NCBI GenBank assembly: GCA_045538555.1
Contig: JAZSRP010000049.1
Coordinates: forward strand, 148,917-212,916
Source of the DNA: Coliplasma sp045538555
GTDB taxonomy: Bacteria > Bacillota > Clostridia > Oscillospirales > CAG-382
Length of the DNA stretch: 64,000 nt
Reading direction: 5' to 3'
The number at the start of each line of letters is the position of its first letter. Position 1 is the stretch's first letter. Both the position numbers and the translations under genes were made by a program. Shown in pieces: positions 8,239 to 20,800 of the stretch. Under the pieces are notes generated by a model. The model had not been told where the DNA came from. It saw only the letters and a program-made list of their open reading frames with translations, and made no database searches.

Positions 8239-10191
8239 TTATCTTACCTTGCTGCCGGGAGCAACGTTGTCATCTGCAAACAAAACCTTTACACCGTCCG
8301 GTGTATCCGCGGCAAGAATCATACCGTTACTTTCGATGCCCCTCAGTTTTGCGGGCTTGAGGTTGGCAACAAGAACCACCTTTTTGCCGATGAGCTGATC
8401 GGGGGTATAATAATTGGCAATTCCGGATACCACTTGACGGACCTCGTCGCCGATATCAACCTGAAGCAACAACAGCTTGTCGCTCTTTTCAACCTTTTGG
8501 CACTCTTTTACCATACCGACCTTGAGCTGAACCTTTGCAAAATCCTCGATGCCGATCAGCTCTGCGGGCTTTTCCTCTGCCTTTTCCTTTTGCGCCGCTT
8601 TTTTTGCTTCCTTCATCTTTGCCTCGTGCTTTTTGATGAGCTCATCAAGAAATTTTTTCTCGTCAATCCTTGCAAAAAGCATGGGGATATCACCGATTTC
8701 ATTGCCCTCGCAACGGTAATCATAGCAAATAGAGGAGTCAAAATCAGCATCGTCACAGACACCAAAAACTCCGTTGACCTTTTTGACAGTGGAGGGCATA
8801 ATGGGTGTGAGAAGGAGAGTGCATATTCTGATGCTGTCCACCAGATTTGACATAACGTCAGCCAGTTGTGCTCTCTTGGTATCGTCCTTTGCAAGTGCCC
8901 AGGGCGTTGTCTCGTCAATGTATTTGTTGCAGGATTTCAGCGCATTGAAAATAGCGGCATCTGCATCAGCGATGAGATACTTGTCGTACTTTGAGATCGC
9001 TTCCTCAACGTACCCTTTTACGGAATTTTTTAGAGTGACGGCAAACTCGTCGTCGTTTCCGCTGTTTTTGGGGATAACTCCGCCAAAATATTGCTTGATC
9101 ATTGCTCCGGTACGGGAAACAAGGTTTCCGTAGGTGTTTGCAAGGTCCGTGTTGGTGCGCTTGATTAGATTCTCGTATGTGATGGATCCGTCGTTGTAGT
9201 ATCCCATCTCTGCCAGCAGATAGTGTCTGACGGGATCAAGCCCAAAGTCCTGGATAAGCTCGTCGCCGTATATAACATTCCCTTTGGATTTGCTCATCTT
9301 GTCCTCGCCAAAGAGTAGCCAGGGATGTCCCAGAATCTGCTTGGGCAGAGGAAGTCCCAGAGACATGAGAATAACAGGCCAGTAGATGGTGTGGAATCTG
9401 ACAATATCCTTTCCGATAACCTGCAGATCGGCGGGCCAAAGCTTGCCAAACTGCTCGTCGCTGCCGTCAGGATCATACCCGATAGCGGTGATATAATTGG
9501 AGAGCGCGTCGATCCATACATAGATGACGTGTCCCTTGTCAAACTCAACGGGAATACCCCAGTCAAAGCTGGTGCGGGAAACACAGAGATCCTGCAGCCC
9601 GGGTTTGATAAAATTATTCAGCATCTCGTTTTTGCGGGATGCGGGTGTGATGACGTCCTCGGAGCTTTCAAAAAACTCAATGAGGCGGTCTGTGTATTTT
9701 GAGAGCTTGAGAAAATACGCCTCTTCCTTTGCTCTGACGCACTTTCTACCGCAATCGGGGCAGCAACCGTCAACCAACTGAGTGTCAGTCCAAAAAGACT
9801 CACAAGGGGTGCAGTAATTGCCTTCGTACGCACCCTTGTATATGTCGCCATTATCATAGAGCTTTTTAAATATTTTTTGTACCGCTTTGACGTGAATATC
9901 GTCGGTAGTGCGTATAAACCTGTCATAGCTTACGTCAAAATCGTCCCAGATCTGACGGATGACACCTGCCACCTCGTCAACGTACTGCTGTGGAGTGATG
10001 CCTTTTTTCTCGGCCTCCTGCTGTATCTTTTGACCGTGCTCATCGGTGCCGGTGAGGAAAAAAACGTCGTATCCCCTCATTCTTTTGTATCTTGCAATGG
10101 CATCGGTAAGAACCGCCTCAAAAACGTTGCCGATATGGGGTTTTTTGGAGGTGTATGCAATGGCAGTTGTTATATAAAATTTTTCTTTCAT
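8239..10191 (-). CDS. metG: Methionyl-tRNA synthetase
   Basis: Charges initiator and elongator tRNA-Met with methionine. The 650 residues comprise a class I catalytic domain with the HIGH-type motif PHIGN (near residue 13) and KMSKS as DKMSKSKGN near 300. A zinc knuckle has Cys pairs in CTPC and CPDC near residues 126-145. An appended C-terminal tRNA-binding domain (from about residue 545, IEDFAKVQLKVGMV) makes the protein a dimer in homologues. The start at 10191 follows an AAAGGAG site; the earlier in-frame ATG at 10212 lies upstream of that site. It is inside the eight-gene operon. Confidence 0.97.
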   Translation of the reverse strand: MKEKFYITTAIAYTSKKPHIGNVFEAVLTDAIARYKRMRGYDVFFLTGTDEHGQKIQQEAEKKGITPQQYVDEVAGVIRQIWDDFDVSYDRFIRTTDDIHVKAVQKIFKKLYDNGDIYKGAYEGNYCTPCESFWTDTQLVDGCCPDCGRKCVRAKEEAYFLKLSKYTDRLIEFFESSEDVITPASRKNEMLNNFIKPGLQDLCVSRTSFDWGIPVEFDKGHVIYVWIDALSNYITAIGYDPDGSDEQFGKLWPADLQVIGKDIVRFHTIYWPVILMSLGLPLPKQILGHPWLLFGEDKMSKSKGNVIYGDELIQDFGLDPVRHYLLAEMGYYNDGSITYENLIKRTNTDLANTYGNLVSRTGAMIKQYFGGVIPKNSGNDDEFAVTLKNSVKGYVEEAISKYDKYLIADADAAIFNALKSCNKYIDETTPWALAKDDTKRAQLADVMSNLVDSIRICTLLLTPIMPSTVKKVNGVFGVCDDADFDSSICYDYRCEGNEIGDIPMLFARIDEKKFLDELIKKHEAKMKEAKKAAQKEKAEEKPAELIGIEDFAKVQLKVGMVKECQKVEKSDKLLLLQVDIGDEVRQVVSGIANYYTPDQLIGKKVVLVANLKPAKLRGIESNGMILAADTPDGVKVLFADDNVAPGSKVR

Positions 10192-10218
10192 GTCAATTAT
10201 CTCCTTTTTCAAAAGAAG

Positions 10219-11577
10219 TCAGTTTTTCAAGCTGTGGATGGGAGCGGGAATCCGTCCGCCTCTGTTGATAAAAACAGCAGGGGATTGTGTGCGGAGATTC
10301 ATGATGGGGGCTCTTCCCAACAGACCGCCAAAATCAACGGATTCTCCTGCGCTTTTGCCGTAGGCGGGAATAATCCTCACAGCGGTGGTTTTTGTGTTGG
10401 CAACGCCGATAGAGATCTCGTCTGCAATAATACCGCAGATAACCGCCTCTTCGGTGTCTCCCGGCACGGCAATCATATCAAGTCCCACCGAACAAACAGC
10501 GGTCATTGCTTCCAGCTTTTCGATGGACAAAACGCCCTTTTCAACAGCAGCGATCATTCCCGCATCCTCTGACACGGGAATAAAAGCACCGGACAGACCG
10601 CCCACGTGGGAAGAAGCCATAACACCGCCTTTTTTTACGGCGTCGTTCAGCATAGCAAGAGCGGCGGTGGTCCCGTGTGCACCGCAGGTCTCAAGTCCCA
10701 TTTTTTCAAGAATATCTGCAACAGAATCGCCGATAGCGGGGGTGGGGGCAAGTGACAGATCGACGATACCAAAAGGAATTCTCAGCTTTTTGCTGGCAGC
10801 ATGCGCTACCAGTTGACCCACTCTGGTGATCTTGAAAGAGGTTCTTTTTATAACCTCTGCAAGCTCGCTGAGAGAGCAGTTGCCTGCTCTTGTGATGGCG
10901 CTGCTGACCACACCGGGACCCGAAACGCCTACGTTGTTGATGGAACCGGGCTCGCCTATGCCATGAAAAGCACCCGCCATAAAAGGATTGTCCTCAGGTA
11001 CGTTGGCAAAAACCACCAGCTTTGCACATCCGATAGAATCCTCGTCTTTTGTAAGGAAAGCTGTTTTTTTGATAATGCTGCCCATTTTTGCAATGGCATC
11101 CATGTTGATGCCCGCTTTTGTGGTGGCAACGTTGACGGACGAACACACTTTTTTTGTCTGCGAGAGGGCATAGGGGATAGACTCGATCAAGGCGTCCTCT
11201 CCGGCAGTGCTTCCCTTGTGGACCAGTGCGCCAAATCCGCCAATAAAATTGATGCCCAAAGTGTCAGCGGCTCTGTCAAGAGTCTGTGACAGCTCTACGT
11301 ATCCGTCGCTGTCAAGCTTTCCGCCAACCAAAGACAGCGGCGTAACCGAAACACGCTTGTTGATGATGGGAATCCCGTAGGTTTTTTCGATTTCCTCACA
11401 GGCAGGAACCAGCAACTCAGCCGTTTTTGTGATCTTGTCATAGATGTTTGACGCCAATCGGTTCTTGTCATCGCTTACGCAATCAAAAAGGGATATGCCC
11501 ACAGTCACCGTGCGGATGTCCAAGTTTTCCTCACGGATCATATTTATTGTTTCAATAATATCTCTGTTGTCGATCAT
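10219..11577 (-). CDS. UPF0210 / DUF711 (PFL) family protein
   Basis: A 452-residue protein of the conserved UPF0210 family, which resembles the pyruvate formate-lyase fold in sequence profiles but has no proven activity. Recognisable segments are FIGGFGALVHKG near residue 112 and EPGSINNVGVSGPGVV near 205. It is preceded by the ACT-domain gene with a 17-bp gap. This pairing is conserved across Firmicutes and suggests that the ACT protein regulates or partners the enzyme. The start at 11577 has an ACGGAG site. Confidence 0.9.
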   Translation of the reverse strand: MIDNRDIIETINMIREENLDIRTVTVGISLFDCVSDDKNRLASNIYDKITKTAELLVPACEEIEKTYGIPIINKRVSVTPLSLVGGKLDSDGYVELSQTLDRAADTLGINFIGGFGALVHKGSTAGEDALIESIPYALSQTKKVCSSVNVATTKAGINMDAIAKMGSIIKKTAFLTKDEDSIGCAKLVVFANVPEDNPFMAGAFHGIGEPGSINNVGVSGPGVVSSAITRAGNCSLSELAEVIKRTSFKITRVGQLVAHAASKKLRIPFGIVDLSLAPTPAIGDSVADILEKMGLETCGAHGTTAALAMLNDAVKKGGVMASSHVGGLSGAFIPVSEDAGMIAAVEKGVLSIEKLEAMTAVCSVGLDMIAVPGDTEEAVICGIIADEISIGVANTKTTAVRIIPAYGKSAGESVDFGGLLGRAPIMNLRTQSPAVFINRGGRIPAPIHSLKN

Positions 11578-11594
11578 AGATGGTTGTCTCCGTT

Positions 11595-11870
11595 TCAGAT
11601 CCTGTGCATGGAGTCAAAAATATCCTCATGCATTGCATGGATTTCAAGATTGTTTTTCTTTCCAAACTCGGATACCTTGTCAACAAAATCGGTAAAAGGT
11701 ATAGAAAGTCCATCGATCTCAACGATCATGATCATGGCAAAATACTGAGAGAGTACGGTTTGGGAGATATCAATAATATTTGCACCGCAGTCGGCACATA
11801 GAGCGCTGACACGTGCGATGATACCCACGTTGTCCTTGCCGGTAACAGAAATAACAGCTTTTGTTTTCAT
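11595..11870 (-). CDS. ACT-domain protein (UPF0237)
   Basis: A single ACT domain of 91 residues: MKTKAVISVTGKDNVGIIARVSALCADCGANI shows the beta-alpha-beta start with the glycine that binds amino-acid-type ligands. It is likely a small ligand-binding regulator and is partnered with the UPF0210 gene immediately downstream, as in many Gram-positives. It overlaps tadA by 4 bp (ATGA), so translation is coupled. The ligand is unknown. Confidence 0.9.
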   Translation of the reverse strand: MKTKAVISVTGKDNVGIIARVSALCADCGANIIDISQTVLSQYFAMIMIVEIDGLSIPFTDFVDKVSEFGKKNNLEIHAMHEDIFDSMHRI

Positions 11871-14800
11871 TTTTTTGTTCCTTTCGGTCTTTGCCTGAGA
11901 ATATGAAAAAAATCCTGCAAAACACGGACGCACTCTTCCTCAAGTACACCGCCTTTTACTTCAAATTTGTGATTCAATGGGTATTGGGACAGATCAAAAA
12001 CGCTTCCCAAAGCGCCCGCCTTTTGGTCTCTGCATCCAAAAACGACACTCTTGATACGTGAGTTGACAACAGCACCTGCACACATAGGACAGGGCTCCAT
12101 GGTGACGTAGAGTGTGCAGTCCGACAGCCGCCAAGCTCCCAGCTTTTTGCAAGCGCGTTGAATTGCAACAGTCTCTGCGTGGAGCAGAGCGTTTTTTGAT
12201 TTTTCACGCATGTTGCGTCCCGATGCAATGATGCATCCGTCTTTTACGATAACCGCTCCGATTGGAACCTCTCCCGCTCTTGCGGCGGCACGTGCCCGTA
12301 CCAGGGCTTTTTTCATAAAAAATACGTCGTCTTTTGTCATATCAGATATTGCAACCCCAAAGTTGCTCCCAGCATGATCAGGAAAAATATGGTGCCGGGG
12401 TTGAAAATAATTCTCTTTACTGCCTGCGTTGCGGTCACCAAGTAGCCGATCGCTTCGCCGCTGCGTCTCACAATACGTTTTCTTTCAAGCCCTCCGATGA
12501 TATAGCAGACAACGGCAACCACTGAGATAACGATAAGAGCGCTGACTGCCAGCCCAAAATAAATGGATGCCTCCTCCATCTCAAAAACCAGAATATATGA
12601 TGCAGCAACAGAAAAAGCGTTGTTGATAAAATGAATCACGCTTCCCAAAAAAACTCTGCCCGTGCAGCAAAAGAGAATCCCGAGACATAGCCCAAAAACG
12701 GTTGCACCCGGCATTTTTGGAATATCTGTGTGCAAAGTACCAAAAAGCAGGGCAGACACAATAATTGCGGGCCACTTGCCATAGGGGAGCAGGTTTTTGA
12801 GAATAATGCCCCGAAAAAGCCATTCCTCAAAAATTGCGGGAAGCAGTGCCACACTGACAAAGGTCAAAATAATCCCGCCTACTGATTGAGGTAGTGGAAT
12901 TTCTGCCAAGGGCTGTTCCTCCAAAAGCTCCGAAAAAACCGCAGAGGAGATCAGTGCTATGGCGTATGACAGACCCACCGTTCCAAAAACGTACAGGAGA
13001 GGAAACCGAGGTGCGGGTCTGAAATCGATCCTCGGCTTTTTGGGGTTGTTGCGAAACATCATCAGAGCGATGGCGATGATGATTGAAAACATGAGGGTGT
13101 ACGCAATCAGTTGGTATACGCCCATGGGCATTGCCGCTTTGTGATCGGCACCGATATTTTCGCAGATTAACTGAAAAACGGGATATCCAAAAAAGGATAC
13201 GAGAATCTGGATCAGCAAAAAAATCCCGCAAACAGCAGCAGCGCGTGAAACGTTTTTTGAAAAACCCTTTTGCGTATGGATTTTTATATCATTTTCGGCA
13301 GGACATATAGTTGTCAAGTTCATTTTTTCTCCTGTGTGGCAGACGACATTGTTTCAAAGCAAAGCTTTGCAGCATCTGCGGAAATGTTGCATCCCAGAGA
13401 CCACAACGGTATATTTGTCAGCATTTTTGATACAAGATCAAGAGTTGTGGCGGCAATTAGAGGATCCTTTGGAATGAGTATTTGATGCACCACACGCTCC
13501 AGAGCTGTTTTTGGGATCAACCGAGTTATTGTGTTCTCAGGTGACTGGTGCAAAAAGCAGATTCCGCCGAGAGGAGCGCTTGTGTTTGTGTTCATCATTT
13601 CTTTTCCCGCCCAAGGGGTGCCAAACGCATACAAAACTCCGTCCAAAAATCTCAATATCGGCTTGTCTCCATTGACAACAGTCATCCTGTTGCCCAACAA
13701 CTCATGCCAAAGGCGGGTATGAGTAGTCTTGCCGGTTCCGCTCTTTGCGGAAAAAGCATATGCCACCCCGTCAACAGCCACCACCGAAGCATGCATAAGA
13801 AAAGCGTTGTAGGAGGGAAGCTTGAGTGCGATCTCACGGTATATGCAGACGCTCTCGATGTATCCCATCTCCAGCTCAAAGTCATATAGCTTTTTTTCTT
13901 CGATCAGTTGCTGCCGAGTAACGCTGACGCAAAAATCCGGCTCCTCGTCCACTATGTATCCGGAGCACTGTTTTTTTACGTATTCGTATGTATTGTTGAT
14001 ACCGATACGGATATCTGCTATTTTTATTACAAACATAAAATCTCACTCACATCGATCGTGATACAAATATTCAAAATATTATATCACAAGTATATGGTTT
14101 TTTCAATAGAAACCTCAACATTGTTGGAGCGTCATCCCATTTTTTTGATGTTTTTGTCCATCCAGGCGTACCTCATGTTGATCCAATCGGTCAGATAGTC
14201 AAGCTGCCCTTGGTAGGTGTCGATTTTTGCTGTCACTTTGTTTTCAAACTGAATCTTTTTTCCAAGCACCTTCCATCGTTCAAAATTTTGTTCAGCGGAG
14301 GGAGCAACTCGCACCTCCGCAGCGCTTACCGTTTCCAGTGCAACAGAGAGCATTTTTTCTCCGACCTGTTCCCATCTTTCCTTGAGACAGCTGATAAAAT
14401 AAGGGTCTTTCAGCAGATAGTCCATGATGTTTTCGGGGATGTACATGTTGTATGAGTCCGTTTCGGAATTGCCGAGGCAGATCCATTCCTCGTAGTCAGA
14501 GGAATCCAGCCCCATGTTGCCAAAAGCGTAGTCAAAATCCCACGGGAGACAAAAAAACAGCTTTCCGTCAGATTTTTTCAACAGATAATCGCTTCTTCTG
14601 AAAATTCCGTCAAGATTGTAAGAAAATTCGTACAGCAAAAACCAGTCCACCAGCGAGGGCACGTCCAACAGCTCATGATAATCCCCGCCGCTCACAACGG
14701 CATCTTCCACTGCCTTTACGTAACCGCTGACATAATCAAACTGTTCTTTTGTCAGTACGTCTGAATCGGGGTTTTTTATTTCCACAAATCGAAACAGCTT

Positions 14801-17800
14801 GTGAGAAAACACGTTTCCGCCAAAATCCGTCTTTGTGTACTCGCCGCCTATCTCCAGCAAAAAGTCGGTGTCCGTCTCAGTGCTGTCCTCAACACCCGGC
14901 ACTCTGCCCCGGTTTATCTCCGGCTGTTCACTGAGCTGATAGACACCATGATACTCTCCGTTGATATAGAGATCCACCATGTATGCAGATGGTATAAATA
15001 CCATGTTGTCCAAAACATTGCCTACAGAATAGGCGATCTGATTTCTGATCAGTGAGCGGTCAACGTGGTTGGCAACCAGCACCCACCTTTTTGCTTTTTC
15101 AAGCCCAAAGAGGGATGTGCCTGATTCGAATTTGATTTTGTACGGCTTTTTTTCAAGTTTCCAGGAGGAGTGTCCTCTGCCCTGAATCCCGATGACGGAG
15201 TCATATATGCTGTCAAAATCAAAGTCCTCTCCGTAGTCAATGGAGAAATAAGCGTTGATGTATCTGTCCTTTGTGTTAATTTTTGCACCGTTTTCAGTTT
15301 CGATTCTGATGATAGGAAGCCGAAAATCTTTTTTGTAAAATTCGATTTTATAACCTCTTGTACTGCCTGCCGTATCGGTGATCACAAAGTAATATTCTCC
15401 GTTGTCACGGATGATCTGGGATTTTGCTTCCTGTGTAAAAGATGCATCAATTTTCACCTTGTCCGGGTCCACATTATCAGTGAGCTCAAGCTCTGCATAC
15501 AAGACGTTGCCTCTTGCAAAGGTGTCAAAAGTTCTTCCGGTGACTGAGTCGATCAGCACGGCGGATTCAACGTCTGCGCTTCCGCTGCCTCCCATATATC
15601 TGTGAACAAAAACTCCGTTGTAGCTCCGAACCGAAAAATTGGTTTCAACTGTCTCAAACTCGGGTTTTTCGTCTCCCGTGCAAAAAACGTCACAGGAAGG
15701 GGAGTCAAATATCAGCTTTTCACCCAAGGGGATGGCGTTTTTGGAGTAATCAACGGTGATTTTTCCCTGCTCACTGGTGTCAAAAACAATATTGTCGGTT
15801 ATTTTGACATTGCCCGAAAAAGTGACCGAAAGGGGACGGGCAACAGAAAAACCGCTTAGGCAAAAATCACCGCTCACTGTCAGCTTTTTTATATGGTCAT
15901 CGATCCGAAGTGCCCCAAACCCGTCCGTAAGATATGCGATGTCATCGGCAGAATCCGCAAAAACTTCCTCTGTATCGATCTTTCTTCCGCACAGGGATCT
16001 TGCATGAACAAAAAACGGCCTTTCTTCCAAAAAGTTTCCAAAGGGAACGTCAACAAAAATATCCCAACATGGTGTTTTGCATATCAGATTATCACATGTA
16101 AAATCGGAGGCAGAATTGTTTTTTATCTCCATTTTGCCTTCGTTGCGGCTTTCAAACAACAGATCACCGTCAACGATCACCATACCTGTCTCCCAACAAA
16201 AGGGATGGTTGATCACAAGATCGCATGGATACTCAAACGGATCCGGAGTGTGCAGAGTAAGGTTTGTGTCAGCTGCAAGAGCCAGTCCGTGCTCAAATCC
16301 ATATCTTCCTCCCGCAAAAAAGTCGGTTTTTTCTTCTTCGGATAGTGAGAGAGATACGAGATAATCTCCTGCTTTCAGCTCCCCAAGATCGATATTGCCT
16401 TTTCCGTTTTCAATGACGGTGTTACCTTGAAAAACAATTCCGTCTTGTCCCTCCAAGAGAACAAAGACAAAATAACTTGTGTCCTTTTTTGCTTTTATTT
16501 CAAGTGTTCCGCCGCCGGTGGCAGACAGGTTTGGGTTGTGACCGCTGTCGGAGCAAAACACGATCTGATCCTGTCCTGTTTTATATGGCTTGAAAACCAC
16601 GGACATTCCTGTGACTTTTTGGCTGTTTATCAAAAAAAACAGTGATGCCGTAATTAAGACTGTTATTAAAACTGATGTTAGCACCAAAGAGGTTTTTATT
16701 TTTCGCTTCATTGTTTTTATCCCCCGATATCAAAGATGTCTTTATTATTTTATCATTTTTTGCAGGTGTTTTCAACACTGATAAAAAAACTCCCTGCCTT
16801 TTTTGGGGCAGGGGAAAAAGATCATTCTTTTGTGGTGGGGGAGAGCGCTTGGCAGATCTGCTCCAAAACCTTGCCCTCCGATGCAAAAATATTTTGATAT
16901 TTGTCCAAAAACATCTCGTATCCGTACGGAAATTCCGCACTGTCAAGCCGCACTGTGATGGGGTGCAGATCTCTGCGCCTGATTGCTCCGTTTATCTCGT
17001 CCTCCACACGCTCGGATGCAGCGGAATGCTCGGACGAAAAGAGCAAAAAGTTTTTGCATCCTTTTATTCTTTCGCCCAGCATAATGAGCCAGTTGTTTCC
17101 TTTGTGGATCCCCTCATCGTACCAGACTCTGTATCCTTCTCTCTGCAGTGCTGAGAGATATGGAATCACCTTTTTGTCGTCCTTGTGGGAGTAGCTGACA
17201 AAAACGTAGTCAAGAGTACCTGTGTAAGGAAGATCCACGTACAGACGGTTGTTGAGCCGCTTTTGCAGCTCCTCCGCTTCCTTGATGATAAGGTCAAACT
17301 GGCTGTAAAGAGCGTCAAACCCAAATTCTCCGCCTTCGCTATATATAACAGTTTTGTCAAAAACATTCATGTTTGCAAGAAACGTGCTTCTCAGCATGGC
17401 TCCTTTTTTCAGACGTTTATTTACCTGAATTTCGTCTTTTACGTATTTGCGTGTCATTGTTTCAAGACTTGTGCTGTCAATGTACATATATATGGGCACC
17501 ACGTATTCGCCAAAGGAATCCACAATCTCCCGCACAAAATCCAGACTGTCTGGGGACATGGTGATAAGTGCGTTTGACCTGCCTCTCACCGCATCAAGGA
17601 TCTGGGATTTGTAAAAACCCGTTTTTCCGCCGTGGATGGAATAAACAAAATCGCATTGCATCACGGTTTTTTCGTCATGGTTTTTGTAGGTGTCATAGTG
17701 ATACGACAGAGAATCCTCCGGGAGATAATTGTATTTTTGAATCACAGAGTAACCTTTGTTGGAAAAATACTCTCTTGATTTCTTTGCAACCTCAAGGGTT

Positions 17801-20800
17801 CCGCCCACCAAAACTATCAGCATATCAAAAAACCTCGCAAATTTTATGATAAACATATCATACCATGTTCGTTAAAAAAAAGCAAACCAAAATACAATTC
17901 ATTGACGAAAACATAAAATGAGTGTATAATTCAAAAGAAAAAGAATTTTGTGAAAAAAGGGCGAAAAAATGAATAATCCCGAGAATCAAAAGTACAACGG
18001 AATACGAATGTTTATATCCTCTACCTTTTCGGATATGACCTCTGAACGCCAGCATTTCAACGATATAATCGTACCAAAGCTGAGGGCCCTTTGCCGTGAC
18101 AAGGGAGTTTCGTTTTTTTCTGTGGATCTGCGCTGGGGTGTAACAGAAGAGGATATCGAAAACGACCGCCTTGTGTCTCTGTGCCTTGAGGAGGTAGACA
18201 GGTGCAGACCGTTCTTTTTGGGCATAATCGGCAATCGTTACGGATCACGAATGACACAGGTGTCTCCTGCGCTTGCGGAGCAATATCCCTGGCTTGCAGA
18301 CAGTCTCGGTGCCAGCTACACCGAGCTTGAGATACTGTACAATCTGTCCAAAAACGACGGTCACAAAAATTCACTGTTTCTTTTCAAAAATTGCACTGAG
18401 CCCCCCTCTGCTGAGGATACACATAGCATTGCACAGCTCAAAGAAAAAATACTGAAAACCGCCAAGGATGAAGTGGCGGAGTACAGTGAGATCTCCGAGT
18501 TTGAGTATATTATAGTTTCCCGTTTTTCGACTTGGCTTGATGAGATTTATGGTGATACGGACGTTCATCTTGAGCGAGAAAAGCTCTTTTCACACAGCAT
18601 TTCGCTTCATTTTGACTGCAACGAAAAAGAGGTAAAAAGCATTTCATCGTGTATACGTATGACCGATTCCACACTGATTCTGCACGGAAACGGGCCTCTG
18701 GGAAAAACGTCCCTGCTCAACAGAGTTGCTGCGGAGTTCCCCGCAAGAATCGTCATCAACTGTCGTGCGGATGAGTCCAACACGGAGTGGCATTACGTTG
18801 CGTTTTCCATTGTAAAAAAACTGATGGAGCATCCGGACGTCACAGTTTATGATTATTCCTGGTTTGAAGAAAACAGCCATCTTTGGGACAGCGGCCGCAT
18901 TTTGACAGACATTGAGGAGGAGGCGCTGAATCAAAATTTTGTAAATCTGATCAAAGAGCTTCACTGCCGGCAAGAGACACTGCTTGTCATCAATGATATT
19001 GAATATATCCACGGAAGCCGTACAAAATACCTTCAGTGGATACCCCCTGTCACGGGAAATAAATTCCGTATTGTGTGTTCTTCCAACGATGCCGATATTA
19101 TAAACAGTGCGGAGATCATGGGGTGGCAGTGTCTTGAGATGCGGCAAATGGAAATATCTTCAGCCCGCCATATTTTGGAATCGGAGCTGAAGAAGTACGG
19201 AAAAAACTCAAAAGACGTTTTGCCGCTGCTGGATTCTGACCTTGCCGGATATCCGGGATATCTCATCTCGGCAATCGATTTTCTCAACTGCTTCGGCAGC
19301 TTTGATACGGTAGGTGAGATATCAAAAAAGCTGTCGGAGTGCAGTACTTTTACGGAGTATTATGACCTGGTTTTTGATTACATAAAAAGTACGCACGGGA
19401 AAGAATTTTTTGATCTTTTGCTTACTGTTTTGGCGGCGGTTTCAATCTCGGTGCTTCCGTTGGAGGAATCGGGCAGATTCTTTGTGCTGACTGACCTGAC
19501 AAGCTGCGACAAGTTCCAATGGACAGCCGTCAGCCGTTTGATGAGCGCTTTGCGCTTTGAAACAATCGGCGGAGTTCTTCCCACGGCGTTGCGAGATCAT
19601 GTCCTGCAGGTGGTGCTGCAATCAAAAAAAGATGAGATCAACATTTCATTGGGCAGATACTTTTTGTCTGTTTCCGACTACAAAAAGATCGGAACCGATG
19701 CCCGTGATCTGAGACTTCAAAAAAATGCATTGATCCATTTTGTTGCCGGCAGAGATGAAAATTCGGTTTCGGCAGTGCTCGGAAATACCGATGTGATGAT
19801 GAACCTTTGCGCTTATGAAAAGGATGCTGTAAGAGCGGCTCTGGCATTTTTGATGCTTGAAACCAACCGCAACGTATCAAAAATTATTGCTGACAACATG
19901 GAGTTCCTTGATCGAAACCATTCAGGGCTTCCCGTTCAGGCAAAGGACGCTTTTTGCAATCTCGACGCCATATATATGGACCTTTCATTGCAAAAAGAAA
20001 TTGATCGTATCAATCAAGTCATTGACTCCGCAGCTCAAAACAAATTTGTTCCTTTCCTGGAAATCGAAAGAGTTGGAAAAGAGATGTTTTTGGGCGAGGA
20101 GATAACCATCGCTGCGGAAGAGAATGGCACGGAATATGCTCTCAATCTGTTGGAAAAATATAGGTCAATGGAGGATGACACTCCCCTCAACCGAGCCATG
20201 TTTGCAAACCTTAGGTCCGAGCTGCTATGGAAACACAGACAGGTGGGATCAATGGCGGATTTTGAAGATTCTATCCGTCTTTCCACTGAGGCGGGAAGCA
20301 TCAGTTTTATATTGTTTGCATACAAACGAAAGATAGATTTGCTTATACGTGAAAAGGAGTATGGGGAGGCAGTCAATCTTTCTTCAAAATGTGAAAAATG
20401 GTCTCGCGATCTGGGCTACGTGTTTTTTACTCTCTCGTTCTCAAACAGCATTGCCGTGTGTCTTTACCGCACAGGAAATATCGATGAATCGTTGGAAATA
20501 TCCAAAAAATACTACGATATTTGCAAAAAGCACGGGATCACCCAACATGCGTTTACGTTTCAGCGGGGTATTGCCAACGCCCTCAATATCGGAGGAAAAT
20601 ACAAAGAGTGCATCAAGTTTTGCGAGGATTTTTTGAAAAACAAAAACATTGAATTCTATCAGGAAGTGGCAATCGTTGATGTTCTCAAAGGTGCGTATTG
20701 CAACGACAACAGACCGGAAAAAGCTATACCGCTGTTGACAAAAATGGTTGAGGATCCACGTCTTGACGGATCAAAGAGAATGCTGTTTTCGTGTACACTG